A stretch of 64,000 nucleotides of DNA, from the NCBI GenBank assembly GCA_017442155.1, contig JAFSAU010000030.1, positions 49,088 through 113,087 on the forward strand, written 5' to 3'. Below the pieces are notes generated by a model, which saw only the letters and a program-made list of their open reading frames with translations, had not been told where the DNA came from and did no database searches. Shown piece after piece: positions 8,350 through 17,733 of this stretch (positions within the stretch are counted from its first letter, which is position 1; every line of letters starts with the position of its first letter). The position numbers and the translations under genes are program-made. The stretch comes from Clostridia bacterium. Its GTDB lineage: Bacteria > Bacillota > Clostridia > UMGS1883 > UMGS1540.

Positions 8350-8854
8350 AAATCAAATCTATCAATTCATAGCACCGCTCGCGGGTATACGTAGCACCCT
8401 CTCCATAGCGTGCCATCGGCTCGCCCGTGCCGCCCTGCCACTCTACCGAAGCCGCCTCCATTGCCGCCTCTTTTGCGTCAATCCAGTCCAACTGCTCCGC
8501 AAGAAGTGCGTTGTATTCCGCCGTGGGCAAAGTATCCTTCAGATACCCCCACACATCATTGAGAAGCACATCCCATTTTTCATATGCAGCGTATGCCTCT
8601 TGATTGATTTCCATCTGGGTCATGGCCGTTTGCAGATGCTCTGCCTCATAGGCTTCAATTGCAGCCGCACGTTCTAAAAAGGAATCCTTCACAAAACTAA
8701 CTTGCTGCGGCGTTTCTTCCGGCAGTGCTGTTTGTATCGGCGATGCCGTTGGCACCTCCTCAGGTTTTTCGCGCTTTACCTTTGTTTTCTTGAGCATACA
8801 GCCCGTCATACAAAAGCAAACCGCAAGCATTGCTGCTAAAACTCTCTGTTTCAT
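8348..8854 (-). CDS. LprI-like lipoprotein (DUF1311/lysozyme-inhibitor-type domain)
   Basis: A 168-residue surface lipoprotein. The signal peptide MKQRVLAAMLAVCFCM ends in lipobox TGC with Cys19. A Pro/Thr/Glu-rich linker (about residues 25-50) precedes a helical domain with the LprI/YecT pattern: QTAMTQMEINQEAYAAYEKW, then LNDVWGYLKDTL, then LLAEQLDWIDAKEAA. LprI domains inhibit lysozyme in mycobacteria, but most homologues have no proven role; function here is open. It follows polC by 26 bp with RBS AGGAGAAGG, as last gene of a long minus-strand operon. Confidence 0.75.
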   Translation of the reverse strand: MKQRVLAAMLAVCFCMTGCMLKKTKVKREKPEEVPTASPIQTALPEETPQQVSFVKDSFLERAAAIEAYEAEHLQTAMTQMEINQEAYAAYEKWDVLLNDVWGYLKDTLPTAEYNALLAEQLDWIDAKEAAMEAASVEWQGGTGEPMARYGEGATYTRERCYELIDLI

Positions 8855-8880
8855 TTTTCCTTCTCCTTTTTCATGAAAAT

Positions 8881-11800
8881 TTATATGCCAAACAAGGTTG
8901 TTTGGCTAATCTCCGGCAAATCTGCCAGCACGCCGCTTTTCATCATAATTTCAATAACGGACTTATTCGCGCCGCTGCGCTGCACAAGGTCATCAATGGA
9001 GAGAAACGGTCCGTCACGCCTCGCCTCTGCAATGCTCTGGGCGGCAGCGGCCCCCAGCCCCTGCATACTGGACAGCGGCGGCAGTATCTTGCCGTCTACC
9101 TCCCGGAATTTATCAGCAGAAGACGCATAAAGGTCAATCGGACAGAAGGAATAGCCGCGGGCATACATCTCGTCACAAACCTCCAGAATGGACAATACAT
9201 TCTTATCTTTTTGTGTTTTGGTCTCCATTTCGGAAATTTCCTTTATTTTTTCTTTCACCACGCCGTGGCCGTTGGCCATCAGGGCATAATCAAAGTCATC
9301 TGCACGAACGCTGTAATAGGCCATATAAAAGGCCAGCGGATAGTGCACCTTGCAGTAGGCAATGCGAAACGCCATCGTCACATAGGCGGCGGCATGGGCC
9401 TTAGGGAACATGTACTGGATTTTATTACAGGAATCAATATACCACTGCGGCACATCATGCGCCCGCATTTCCTCTTCCCACTCTGGTTTTAGTCCCTTAC
9501 CCTTTCGCACTGCTTCCATAATCGTAAATGCCAGCTTCGGTGCTACGTCCTTGGTAATCAAGTACAGCATAATATCGTCACGGGTACAGATACACCCTGA
9601 GAGGGTCGCCGTCCCGCTTTTTACAATATCTTGGGCATTGCCCAGCCATACGTCCGTTCCGTGGGACAGACCGCTGATACGGATAAGGTCAGAAAATGTT
9701 TTAGGCTTTGTGTCCACCAACATCTGGCGTACAAATCCTGTACCAAACTCCGGAATTGCCAACGTACCTACGGTACTCTTAATGTCCTCCTTCAAATTCA
9801 GCGCACTCTTGCCGGTAAACAGGCTCATGGTTTCCTTGTCGTCCAGCGGGATTTTTTTCGCGTCCAGCCCCGTCAAATCCTCCAGCATACGAATTACCGT
9901 CGGATCGTCGTGTCCGAGAATGTCCAGCTTCAGAAGGTTTTCATCAATGGAATGATAATCGAAGTGGGTGGTTTTTACATCACTGTCACTCTTATCTGCC
10001 GGGTGCTGTACCGGACAAAACTCGTTGATATCCCGTCCTTTTGGCAGAACAACAATCCCGCCCGGATGCTGGCCTGTGGTACGCTTTACACCCGTGCAGC
10101 CTAATGTCAGCCGGTCCAGCTCTGCCTTCCGGAGCGTTTTGCCCCGTTCTTCGAAATATTTCCGTACATAACCGTAAGCCGTTTTTTCAGCCAGCGTGCC
10201 AATAGTGCCGGCTTTATATACGTTTTCCGCACCGAACAGTACCTCTGTGTATTTGTGAGCAGTACCCTGGTAATCACCGGAAAAGTTAAGGTCAATATCC
10301 GGTGCCTTATCCCCGTCAAAACCAAGAAAGGTTTCAAACGGGATGTCATGTCCATCCTTATACAGGGGCACACCGCATTTCGGGCACACTTTATCCGGAA
10401 GGTCACAGCCGGAAATCGCTGCCCCTTCCACAAATTCACTATACTTACATTCCGGGCAGACGTAGTGCGGCGGCAATGCGTTTATTTCCGTAATATCAGA
10501 CAAAAAAGCCACAAAGGAGGAGCCAACCGAGCCACGGGAGCCCACCAGATATCCGTCCTCATTGGATTTCTTTACCAGCTTATGGGCAATCAGATACATA
10601 ACAGCAAAACCATTTGTAATAATGCTGTCCAGCTCCTTATCCATACGTTTCTGCACAATTTCGGGAAGCGGCGTGCCGTAAATACGTTCTGCTTTTTCGC
10701 GGCTCATATTCATGATATCCGTATCCGACCCTTCAATTTCCGGCGGACACTTCTCTTTGGGGACCGGCGGCACATTTTCGATCATATCGGCAATTCGATT
10801 CGGGTTTTCAATCACCACGCGCCGGGCCATTTCATCACCCAGATATCCAAATTCCTCCAGCATTTCGTTCGTGGTGCGGAAGTAAAGCGGTGCCTGATTG
10901 TCGGCATCATCAAATCCCTTACCTGCCATAAGAATACGACGGTACACCTCATCCTCCCGGTTTAAAAAGTGAACGTCACCCGTAGCTACCACCGGCTTGC
11001 CCAGTTTATCTCCCATAGCGATAATCCGGCGGTTATACTCCTGAAGCTGTTCTTCATCTGCAGCCGTGCCGTTTTCTATCATGAACCGGTTGTTGCCAAT
11101 AGGCTGGATTTCCAGATAATCGTAAAACTCTGCAATCTTTAAAAGAGAGTTCTCCGGTTCATCCGCCACCATAGCGCGAAACAGCTCCCCGGCTTCGCAG
11201 GCAGAGCCAATCAAAATCCCTTCCCGGTACCGCACAAGCTCACTTTTCGGAATCCGGGGGGTTTTGTGAAAATACTCCATATGGGACTTTGTAATCAATG
11301 TATAGAGATTAAAAAGTCCCTGGCGATTCTGTGCCAGCAAAATTATATGGTAAGAGGGCAGAGTTTTAATATCCACATTGCCGGCCATTTTTTTATCAAT
11401 ATCTGCAAGGTCAGAAACGCCCATGGCTTCCAGCTGGCGGGACAGAGCCACCCATATCTGGGCACAGACCTGGGCATCGTTCACCGCGCGGTGGTGAGAC
11501 GGATTTTCCACGCCGAAATATTTCGCCATCTTATCAAGGGAATGCTGGCGTTTACTGATAACCATTGCGCGGCAGAATGTCAGCGTATCAATCACGGAAG
11601 GTGTATACGGCTTTTCCATTCTCGTGCAGGCCGCACGGATAAAGCTTGTATCGAAGCCGGCGTTATGGGCGATAATGGGAGCATCACCGCAAAATTCCAG
11701 AAACGCCTGTACGGCCTCTGCCTCACCGGGCGCATCCGCCACCATTGCATCTGTAATTCCTGTCAGTTCCACGATTTTAGCCGGAATTGCTTTGCCGGGA

Positions 11801-13086
11801 TTGACGAAGGTGGAAAACGTATCTACGATCACTCCACCCCGCAGTTTTACGGCACCAATTTCCGTAATCCGTTCTGTTTTCGGGCTTAGTCCTGTGGTTT
11901 CAATGTCAAAAGCCACCATTTCGCCGTCTATGGGCCAGGATTTTCCTCTGTAAAGGGATGCGCCTATGTCGTTGACCAAATACGCCTCTACGCCAAGAAT
12001 AACCTTAATATCCGATCCCTTTGCCGCTTTGAACGCTTCGGGGAAGGCCTGCACCACCCCGTGATCCGTAATCGCAATTGCCGGATGGCCGTACTGTATT
12101 GCCTGTTTCACCAGAGCCGTGGCACTGGACACGCCATCCATACTGGACATCTGTGTATGTACATGAAGCTCCACCCGTTTTTTCTCTGCCGTGTCTGTTT
12201 TTGTACGTTTTGAAGCCGTACCAATGTCATGCACCCGAATCACCACTTCGCCTGCAAAAGAGTCAAAAGTAGCGGTTCCCCGTACCAGCACATACGCACC
12301 CTTTTTCACCGCACTGCTTACCGTTTCATACTTATCCGGCGTAAGAAACAGCTTGCAGGTGATAGAGTCCGTTTTATCCGTTATATTAAAAGTAAATAAT
12401 TTCTTTTCCTTAATGTCCCGTCCTTCTGCGGAGAACACCTCACCGCACACAGTACAGCGGCCACTGCCCTCGTCGATTTCCGCTATCCTCATCGTTTCCG
12501 TGTCGATAACCTTGCCGAGAATTACGCCGCTGGGTAGAACCTCCGCTTCTTTTATCTCTGTGCGGGGCGGACGGGGGGCTACAGGCAGGGGTTTTGCGAC
12601 AATTTCCATTTCTTCCAGCTCTTCCGAAAAATCAACCTGCCGTACACGTCCCGTAAAGCTTTTCCAGGCCCGTGCAATTTCCTGCCCGGCCGAAACGGAC
12701 TGCAATACCTCTTTTCCGCCGTGGTGCAGACAGATGGAAAGGGTATCCGCTGTTTCCTGCCACACGCTGTCCTTCAAAACGTATTCCACTACTGGTAACG
12801 CCTCTGCGATATGGCCGACAACAAAATTCTGCATCGCTTCTGTTTCCGCTCCGGCCTCGGGCGAAAATGTGATTACTGTCTCTATTTCATTTAGAGCATA
12901 GTGGGCTTTTAAAGTCTTTTTCAGCTCCGTAATGACCCTATACTCCGGAACGCGGGACAAAAACAGCCGGGTCCGCATTCTGCGCCCCTGCACATCTATT
13001 TTCAATGCCGTTACACGAAAATCAGCGGCGCCCTTCGGGATGGGTGCGCCGCTGAAAGCTTCTGCAATTGCCTTGCTTACTTCCAC
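8881..13086 (-). CDS. polC: DNA polymerase III alpha subunit, Gram-positive PolC type
   Basis: The replicative polymerase of low-GC Gram-positives, with built-in proofreading. At 1401 residues it is close to the usual 1430-1450. Domains in order: N-terminal domain; OB fold (about 190-290); PHP domain starting KRVELHVHTQMSSMDGV (about 303); DEDD exonuclease inserted with AFDIETTGLSP (about 390) ; zinc-binding cysteines CPEC/CPKC (about 874-905); catalytic palm PDIDLNFSGDYQ (about 928-940). The start ATG overlaps the end of ispG by 10 bp, so translation is coupled. Terminating residues TTLFGI resemble the PolC tail. Confidence 0.96.
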   Translation of the reverse strand: MEVSKAIAEAFSGAPIPKGAADFRVTALKIDVQGRRMRTRLFLSRVPEYRVITELKKTLKAHYALNEIETVITFSPEAGAETEAMQNFVVGHIAEALPVVEYVLKDSVWQETADTLSICLHHGGKEVLQSVSAGQEIARAWKSFTGRVRQVDFSEELEEMEIVAKPLPVAPRPPRTEIKEAEVLPSGVILGKVIDTETMRIAEIDEGSGRCTVCGEVFSAEGRDIKEKKLFTFNITDKTDSITCKLFLTPDKYETVSSAVKKGAYVLVRGTATFDSFAGEVVIRVHDIGTASKRTKTDTAEKKRVELHVHTQMSSMDGVSSATALVKQAIQYGHPAIAITDHGVVQAFPEAFKAAKGSDIKVILGVEAYLVNDIGASLYRGKSWPIDGEMVAFDIETTGLSPKTERITEIGAVKLRGGVIVDTFSTFVNPGKAIPAKIVELTGITDAMVADAPGEAEAVQAFLEFCGDAPIIAHNAGFDTSFIRAACTRMEKPYTPSVIDTLTFCRAMVISKRQHSLDKMAKYFGVENPSHHRAVNDAQVCAQIWVALSRQLEAMGVSDLADIDKKMAGNVDIKTLPSYHIILLAQNRQGLFNLYTLITKSHMEYFHKTPRIPKSELVRYREGILIGSACEAGELFRAMVADEPENSLLKIAEFYDYLEIQPIGNNRFMIENGTAADEEQLQEYNRRIIAMGDKLGKPVVATGDVHFLNREDEVYRRILMAGKGFDDADNQAPLYFRTTNEMLEEFGYLGDEMARRVVIENPNRIADMIENVPPVPKEKCPPEIEGSDTDIMNMSREKAERIYGTPLPEIVQKRMDKELDSIITNGFAVMYLIAHKLVKKSNEDGYLVGSRGSVGSSFVAFLSDITEINALPPHYVCPECKYSEFVEGAAISGCDLPDKVCPKCGVPLYKDGHDIPFETFLGFDGDKAPDIDLNFSGDYQGTAHKYTEVLFGAENVYKAGTIGTLAEKTAYGYVRKYFEERGKTLRKAELDRLTLGCTGVKRTTGQHPGGIVVLPKGRDINEFCPVQHPADKSDSDVKTTHFDYHSIDENLLKLDILGHDDPTVIRMLEDLTGLDAKKIPLDDKETMSLFTGKSALNLKEDIKSTVGTLAIPEFGTGFVRQMLVDTKPKTFSDLIRISGLSHGTDVWLGNAQDIVKSGTATLSGCICTRDDIMLYLITKDVAPKLAFTIMEAVRKGKGLKPEWEEEMRAHDVPQWYIDSCNKIQYMFPKAHAAAYVTMAFRIAYCKVHYPLAFYMAYYSVRADDFDYALMANGHGVVKEKIKEISEMETKTQKDKNVLSILEVCDEMYARGYSFCPIDLYASSADKFREVDGKILPPLSSMQGLGAAAAQSIAEARRDGPFLSIDDLVQRSGANKSVIEIMMKSGVLADLPEISQTTLFGI

Positions 13087-14117
13087 GCTTTTATAATCCT
13101 TTCCACTTCACTTTTGAGAACCGGCAGGATGCTTTCCTCCGGGATGCTTTCCACGATTTCACCATGCCGGAACAATACAGCCTTTCCATCACCGCCCGCG
13201 ACCCCCACATGGGCCTCTCTGGCCTCTCCGGGTCCGTTAACGGCGCAGCCCATCACTGCCACGCGGATGGGAGCATCTATTTTAGCCAGATATGACTCCA
13301 TTTCCTTTGCCACAGGCATCAGATCAATTTTACATCTGCCACAAGTGGGACAAGAAATCAATTCTGCCCCCTGTCGCTTTCCAAGTGCCCGCAGTAGTGC
13401 AATACCGGCACGCACTTCCTCCTCCGGCGGCGCGGAAAGTGAAACCCGGATGGTATCCCCGATGCCATCCAGAAGTAAGCTACCGATACCCGCCGCAGAC
13501 TTAATAAGTCCCGCATACGCAGTCCCCGCCTCTGTTACGCCCACATGGAGCGGATAGGGGCAATCCTGCGCTATCAGCCGGTACGCCTCCACCGTTTTCT
13601 GCACATCCGACGCCTTCAGGCTGATAACAATATCTGAAAACCCTTCCTGTTCCAGAAGCGAAGCATGATATTTCGCGCTTTCAACCATGGCACGGGGCGT
13701 ATTTCCGTATTTCTCGTACATTTCCCTTTCCAAAGAACCGCCATTGACGCCAATACGAATCGGAATTCCAGCCGACTTTGCCGCGGCGGCCACCATACGC
13801 ACCCGCCCGGCATCCCCGATGTTTCCGGGATTCAGCCGTATTTTATCTGCCCCGCCCGCAATGCAGCGAAGCGCAATCCGATAGTCAAAATGGATATCTG
13901 CTACTATAGGAATACTGACCGCTTTTTTTATCCTCTCAAAGCTTTCTGCGGCCTCCATGTCCGGCACGGCAAGACGGACAATATCTGCCCCGGCTTCTTC
14001 TAAAAGGCGAATCTGTGCCACCGTTTCTTCCGTATTTCTCGTATCCGTTGTAGTCATGGTCTGCACGGAGATTGGGCTTCCCTCACCAATGCTGACCTTC
14101 CCTGCTTTAACCTTCAT
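13077..14117 (-). CDS. ispG: 4-hydroxy-3-methylbut-2-enyl diphosphate synthase (IspG/GcpE)
   Basis: Catalyses the penultimate step of the MEP isoprenoid pathway, reducing MEcPP to HMBPP with a [4Fe-4S] cluster and ferredoxin or flavodoxin electrons. The 346-residue protein shows the TIM-barrel start (SVQTMTTTDTRNTEETVAQI) and the C-terminal cluster ligands in LISCPTCGRCKIDL and MGCAVNGPGEA. It overlaps the S41 protease gene upstream by 11 bp and polC downstream by 10 bp. In many Firmicutes ispG sits with dxr, rseP and polC; here dxr and rseP are absent from the window, but the link to polC is kept. Confidence 0.96.
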   Translation of the reverse strand: MKVKAGKVSIGEGSPISVQTMTTTDTRNTEETVAQIRLLEEAGADIVRLAVPDMEAAESFERIKKAVSIPIVADIHFDYRIALRCIAGGADKIRLNPGNIGDAGRVRMVAAAAKSAGIPIRIGVNGGSLEREMYEKYGNTPRAMVESAKYHASLLEQEGFSDIVISLKASDVQKTVEAYRLIAQDCPYPLHVGVTEAGTAYAGLIKSAAGIGSLLLDGIGDTIRVSLSAPPEEEVRAGIALLRALGKRQGAELISCPTCGRCKIDLMPVAKEMESYLAKIDAPIRVAVMGCAVNGPGEAREAHVGVAGGDGKAVLFRHGEIVESIPEESILPVLKSEVERIIKAWK

Positions 14118-15525
14118 TTTTCAAAAACTCCATCGCTGCAGCCAGCTGGTCATCACTTTCAATTTCAATCGCATAATTCACATCATTCAGACGAATCTGG
14201 GTATACACGTCAGCCGTTCCCGTCACCGTCAGGCCATTCTGCACCTGGAAAAGCCGTAAAGCGGTTGCCGTTTCCTCGTCTGCCACTTCATCTGCTTCCT
14301 CCATGTATCCCCAGAAAGCCAGCCGCTGTTCCAGTGCCAGAACGCCCTCGCCCGTATCACCGGCCTTCCACTCTGTTCCAAGCACCATCGGCACCATATA
14401 GGAGGTGTCAGCAATTTTTGTAGTGTTTTCCACTACAATATCCGGTGTGATGCCCTTATGATGCACTGCCCGGCCTCCTGCCGTTTTATATTCTGCCACT
14501 GTCAGCCGGATGCCGCCGCCGGACACGATGGGCATGATTGTCTGCACTGTTCCCTTTCCGAAGGTCCTGGTGCCGATAATCGTACCGGAGGATGTGTCCT
14601 GAATTGCCCCGGTAAAAAGCTCCGATGCCGAGGCACTGCCGCCGTTTACCAGCACTGCAAGATTAAATTTTCCGTTGCTGTCCTCTTCGTTATAAAAAAG
14701 CACATTGTTTTTACTGTTTGCATATTCCACCCGCATAATCACGCCGCTGGGTGTAAACAAGCGACAAATATCCAGTGCCGCATTCATTTCGCCGCCGGGA
14801 TTATTCCGAAGATCCATAATCAGGTCTTTCACGCCGTTTGTTTCAAAGTAGTTAATGGCCTCTTTTACGCCCTCCACGCTGGTCTGGGTAAATCCCGTCA
14901 GTTGCAGATAGCCTATGCCATCCATAATTTCATAATATACCGTTTCTGACGCAATCATGTCACGCATGACCGTAAACGAAAGCAGCTCACTGCCCCGCCG
15001 CACAGTTACTTTCACCGTGGTGCCCACCTGGCCTGTAATCCGTGCCCGTACAGCTTCAAACTCTTCTTCCTCAATATTCTCATCATCCACAGCTACCAGA
15101 ATGTCCCCCGAGACAATTCCGGCTTTCTCTGCCGGCGAACCGGCAATTGCAGAAATCACCACGAAAGCATCGTCCTGAATCGAAATATTTACACCGATAC
15201 CGGCAAACTCGCCGGAAACGCTTTCCTGCATATACGAACGGTAGGTTGTCTCATCCATGTAGCCGCTGTGTTCGTCCAGGCAATCCATAACAGCCTCTAC
15301 CATGCCGTTAAAGCCCGATTCGGGATTCACCAGCCGTTCATGAAAAGCCACATCGAGCAGTTTTTCCTTTTCTTCCGGAAATTTCGCATTTTCATACACA
15401 AAATCCACCAGGTCATGGATAAACAAATACTCCTGTGCACCGCTCAGCTCCAGCGCTGCCGCAGGACTTGCCAGAAGCAGAACACCGCAAACAAGCGCAA
15501 GGATTCGTTTTAGACTTTTTTTCAA
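14107..15525 (-). CDS. S41 family carboxy-terminal processing protease with PDZ and peptidoglycan-binding domains
   Basis: An exported serine protease of the CtpA/CtpB family, 472 residues. Signal peptide at 1-24 (LVCGVLLLASPAAA); PDZ domain about 110-190 (GIGVNISIQDDAFVVISAIAG); S41 core with catalytic Ser in NGGSASASELFTGAI and Lys in GTRTFGKGTVQ; a C-terminal PG_binding_1 repeat about 390-450 (GVLALEQRLAFWGYMEEA). Family members cleave C-terminal tails of secreted regulators or wall enzymes. The gene lies 20 bp after argS and overlaps ispG. The substrate cannot be told. Confidence 0.92.
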   Translation of the reverse strand: MKKSLKRILALVCGVLLLASPAAALELSGAQEYLFIHDLVDFVYENAKFPEEKEKLLDVAFHERLVNPESGFNGMVEAVMDCLDEHSGYMDETTYRSYMQESVSGEFAGIGVNISIQDDAFVVISAIAGSPAEKAGIVSGDILVAVDDENIEEEEFEAVRARITGQVGTTVKVTVRRGSELLSFTVMRDMIASETVYYEIMDGIGYLQLTGFTQTSVEGVKEAINYFETNGVKDLIMDLRNNPGGEMNAALDICRLFTPSGVIMRVEYANSKNNVLFYNEEDSNGKFNLAVLVNGGSASASELFTGAIQDTSSGTIIGTRTFGKGTVQTIMPIVSGGGIRLTVAEYKTAGGRAVHHKGITPDIVVENTTKIADTSYMVPMVLGTEWKAGDTGEGVLALEQRLAFWGYMEEADEVADEETATALRLFQVQNGLTVTGTADVYTQIRLNDVNYAIEIESDDQLAAAMEFLKNEG

Positions 15526-15545
15526 AGGAAATTCCTTCTTTCCAA

Positions 15546-17213
15546 CTACATTTTTTCCGGTGCAGTCACGGCAAGCATCCGCAAAGCGTTTCCAAGCACC
15601 GTGCGGGTGGATTCCACCAGCTTCAGCCGCGCCGCCGTCACAGCAGCATCCTCTGTACGCACATGGCAGGCATTATAGAAGCTATGAAACAGTGCCGCCG
15701 TATCCATAGCATAGCGGGTGATTCTGGAAGGCTCCAGTGCTGATGCCGCCACCCGGATTTCCTCCGGGAAATCTGCCAGCTTTTTGATAAGCGCGCGTTC
15801 ATGCTCGTCCGAAAGAATAGACGCGTCGATTTCCGCAAAGGGGCGCACGCTTGTCCCCTCCTCGGCCAAAAGCCGGAGAATACTGCAGATACGGGCATAG
15901 GCGTACTGTACATAAAATACAGGGTTATCGTTGGACTGCTCTACCGCAAGTCCTAAGTCAAATTCAAAATGACTTCCCGCCTGCCGGAGATTAAAGAAGA
16001 AACGGGCGGCATCTACGCCAATTTCATCCAGAAGATCAGATAGGGTAATCATCTTGCCCGTACGCTTACTCATGCGCACCACCTCGCCGTTTTCCACAAG
16101 GCGTACAAGCTGCATGGTAATCACATGCAGCCGGGCCGGGTCAATTCCCAATGCCTCCATCGCTCCCTTCATACGGGCAATGTGTCCATGGTGGTCTGCC
16201 CCCCAGATGTTAATAGCCATGTCGAAATTCCGGCCAGCCAGCTTATTCCGGTGGTAGGCAATGTCGGCGGCAAAGTAAGTGGGAATCCCGTTTGCACGGA
16301 CAAGAACATCATCCTTTTCCGCTCCGAAGCGGGTGCTCTTAAACCAGATAGCGTTTTCCTTCTCATAAGTCAGTCCCTTTTCGCCGAGAAGTGCGATGGT
16401 TTCCTCCACCTCACCGCTGGCATACAGCGAGCTTTCTCTATACCAGGTGTCATACCGGATTCTGTATTTTTCCAAATCCTTCTGCATTTTATCAATATTT
16501 TTCGGAAGCGCATATTCTACCAGCGCACGACGACGGTCCGCACTCTCTTTTTCCAGAAGTGCACTGCCGTTTTCATCAATATAGGCCTGGGCCAGTTCCG
16601 TAATATCCGCACCCTGATACCCATCCTCGGGAAAATCCTCTTTTCCGGTCAGAATCTGGAGAAAACGGGCCTCCAGACTCATGCCGAACTTTTCAATCTG
16701 TGCTCCGGCGTCATTCAGATAAAACTCACGGCTGACACGCCAGCCCGCCATGTCAAGAAGGGCTGCCAGAGAGTCTCCGATAGCACCTCCGCGCGCGTTA
16801 CCCATGTGCATGGGGCCGGTTGGATTGGCACTCACGAATTCCACCATAACGCTCTTTCCGTTTCCATCTTCCACACGGCCAAAATTTTCTCCGCGTTCTT
16901 CAATATCAGCTAATGTTCCGTAAATCCAGCCGGGATTCAAATAAAAGTTAATAAAGCCGGGGCCGGCCACTTCGGTCCGCTCCACCAACGCGTTCGCAGG
17001 CAGATTTTCTAAAATTGCCGCCGCAATATCCCGCGGGGCGCGGCGCAGGGCCTTTGTCAGCAGCATGGCGGCATTTGTGGAAAAATCACCATGTGCATCT
17101 GCTTTAGGAGCCTCCACCAGGAATGCGGGCATTTCCGCTTCGGGGAATGCTTTTTCAATGGCCTCCTTCACCAGATTTTCTACCGTATGTAAAACTCTTT
17201 CCGCTGTATACAT
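15546..17213 (-). CDS. argS: Arginyl-tRNA synthetase
   Basis: A class I aminoacyl-tRNA synthetase charging tRNA-Arg, 555 residues. Motifs: N-terminal Add-1 domain, HIGH-type SANPTGPMHMGNARGG (His-Met-Gly-Asn), KMSKS-type VVRMSKRTGKMI, and DALR anticodon-binding domain at the end. The start at 17213 follows GGAGGAG; a longer frame reaching 17249 would run through this RBS and is rejected. DUF1934 ends 19 bp upstream, the same pair as ywiB-argS in Bacillus. Confidence 0.96.
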   Translation of the reverse strand: MYTAERVLHTVENLVKEAIEKAFPEAEMPAFLVEAPKADAHGDFSTNAAMLLTKALRRAPRDIAAAILENLPANALVERTEVAGPGFINFYLNPGWIYGTLADIEERGENFGRVEDGNGKSVMVEFVSANPTGPMHMGNARGGAIGDSLAALLDMAGWRVSREFYLNDAGAQIEKFGMSLEARFLQILTGKEDFPEDGYQGADITELAQAYIDENGSALLEKESADRRRALVEYALPKNIDKMQKDLEKYRIRYDTWYRESSLYASGEVEETIALLGEKGLTYEKENAIWFKSTRFGAEKDDVLVRANGIPTYFAADIAYHRNKLAGRNFDMAINIWGADHHGHIARMKGAMEALGIDPARLHVITMQLVRLVENGEVVRMSKRTGKMITLSDLLDEIGVDAARFFFNLRQAGSHFEFDLGLAVEQSNDNPVFYVQYAYARICSILRLLAEEGTSVRPFAEIDASILSDEHERALIKKLADFPEEIRVAASALEPSRITRYAMDTAALFHSFYNACHVRTEDAAVTAARLKLVESTRTVLGNALRMLAVTAPEKM

Positions 17214-17232
17214 TCTTTCTCCTCCAATTATT

Positions 17233-17658
17233 CTATGCTTCCCGCACATTCAGCGAAAGCTTGTGCTCTGCCTTGGTATTATTATCAATTTCCAATAAAT
17301 AGTGAATATCAATCTGTCCGCTTTTCTGGCCAAATTCCACCTTTACGGCATCTGAAACAATCCCCACCGTAAAGCTTCCGTAGGGCGTATCGTAATATCC
17401 GGTGTGTTTTTCGCCCGGCACAAAGACCATATGAGTATTCACCTGACCGGAGCGGGTCAGTGCCACCCGGTTGTTTTCAATTTTCAGGAGTGTGGTTGTT
17501 ACCTCAAAGCCGGTAACCTCCGTCTCCTTGTAGGAAATGTAGTGCTTGTCCCCTTTTTTATAGTACTTCCCTTCCGTCACAAGCTCGGTCACATTTTCCT
17601 CACCCAGATCCGGAAACATTTCCTGCCCTTCAATCGAAATGATAACTTCTTTATTCAT
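17233..17658 (-). CDS. DUF1934 protein (YwiB-like beta-barrel)
   Basis: A 141-residue protein of unknown function in the DUF1934/YwiB family, predicted to form a lipocalin-like beta-barrel: alternating beta strands such as KHYISYKETEVTGFEVTTTLLKI and YDTPYGSFTVGIVSDAV. The start MNKEVIIS at 17658 has RBS GAGGAG. It heads the minus-strand operon ending at the LprI-like gene, right behind a good promoter. Conserved pairing with argS is known; the reason is not. Confidence 0.88.
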   Translation of the reverse strand: MNKEVIISIEGQEMFPDLGEENVTELVTEGKYYKKGDKHYISYKETEVTGFEVTTTLLKIENNRVALTRSGQVNTHMVFVPGEKHTGYYDTPYGSFTVGIVSDAVKVEFGQKSGQIDIHYLLEIDNNTKAEHKLSLNVREA

Positions 17659-17687
17659 GCTTCTGCTCCTCATATGTATTTAAATAA

Positions 17688-17716
17688 AGTATATCATAGT
17701 TTTTTATAAAATGCAA
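17688..17716 (-). promoter_or_regulatory. Promoter of the DUF1934-argS-S41-ispG-polC operon
   Basis: On the minus strand: TTGCAT (17716-17711), 17-bp spacer, TATACT (17693-17688), about 30 bp before the DUF1934 start. No later strong promoter is visible down to the LprI-like gene. Confidence 0.75.
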
Positions 17717-17733
17717 AGTTAAGTTCTGACAAG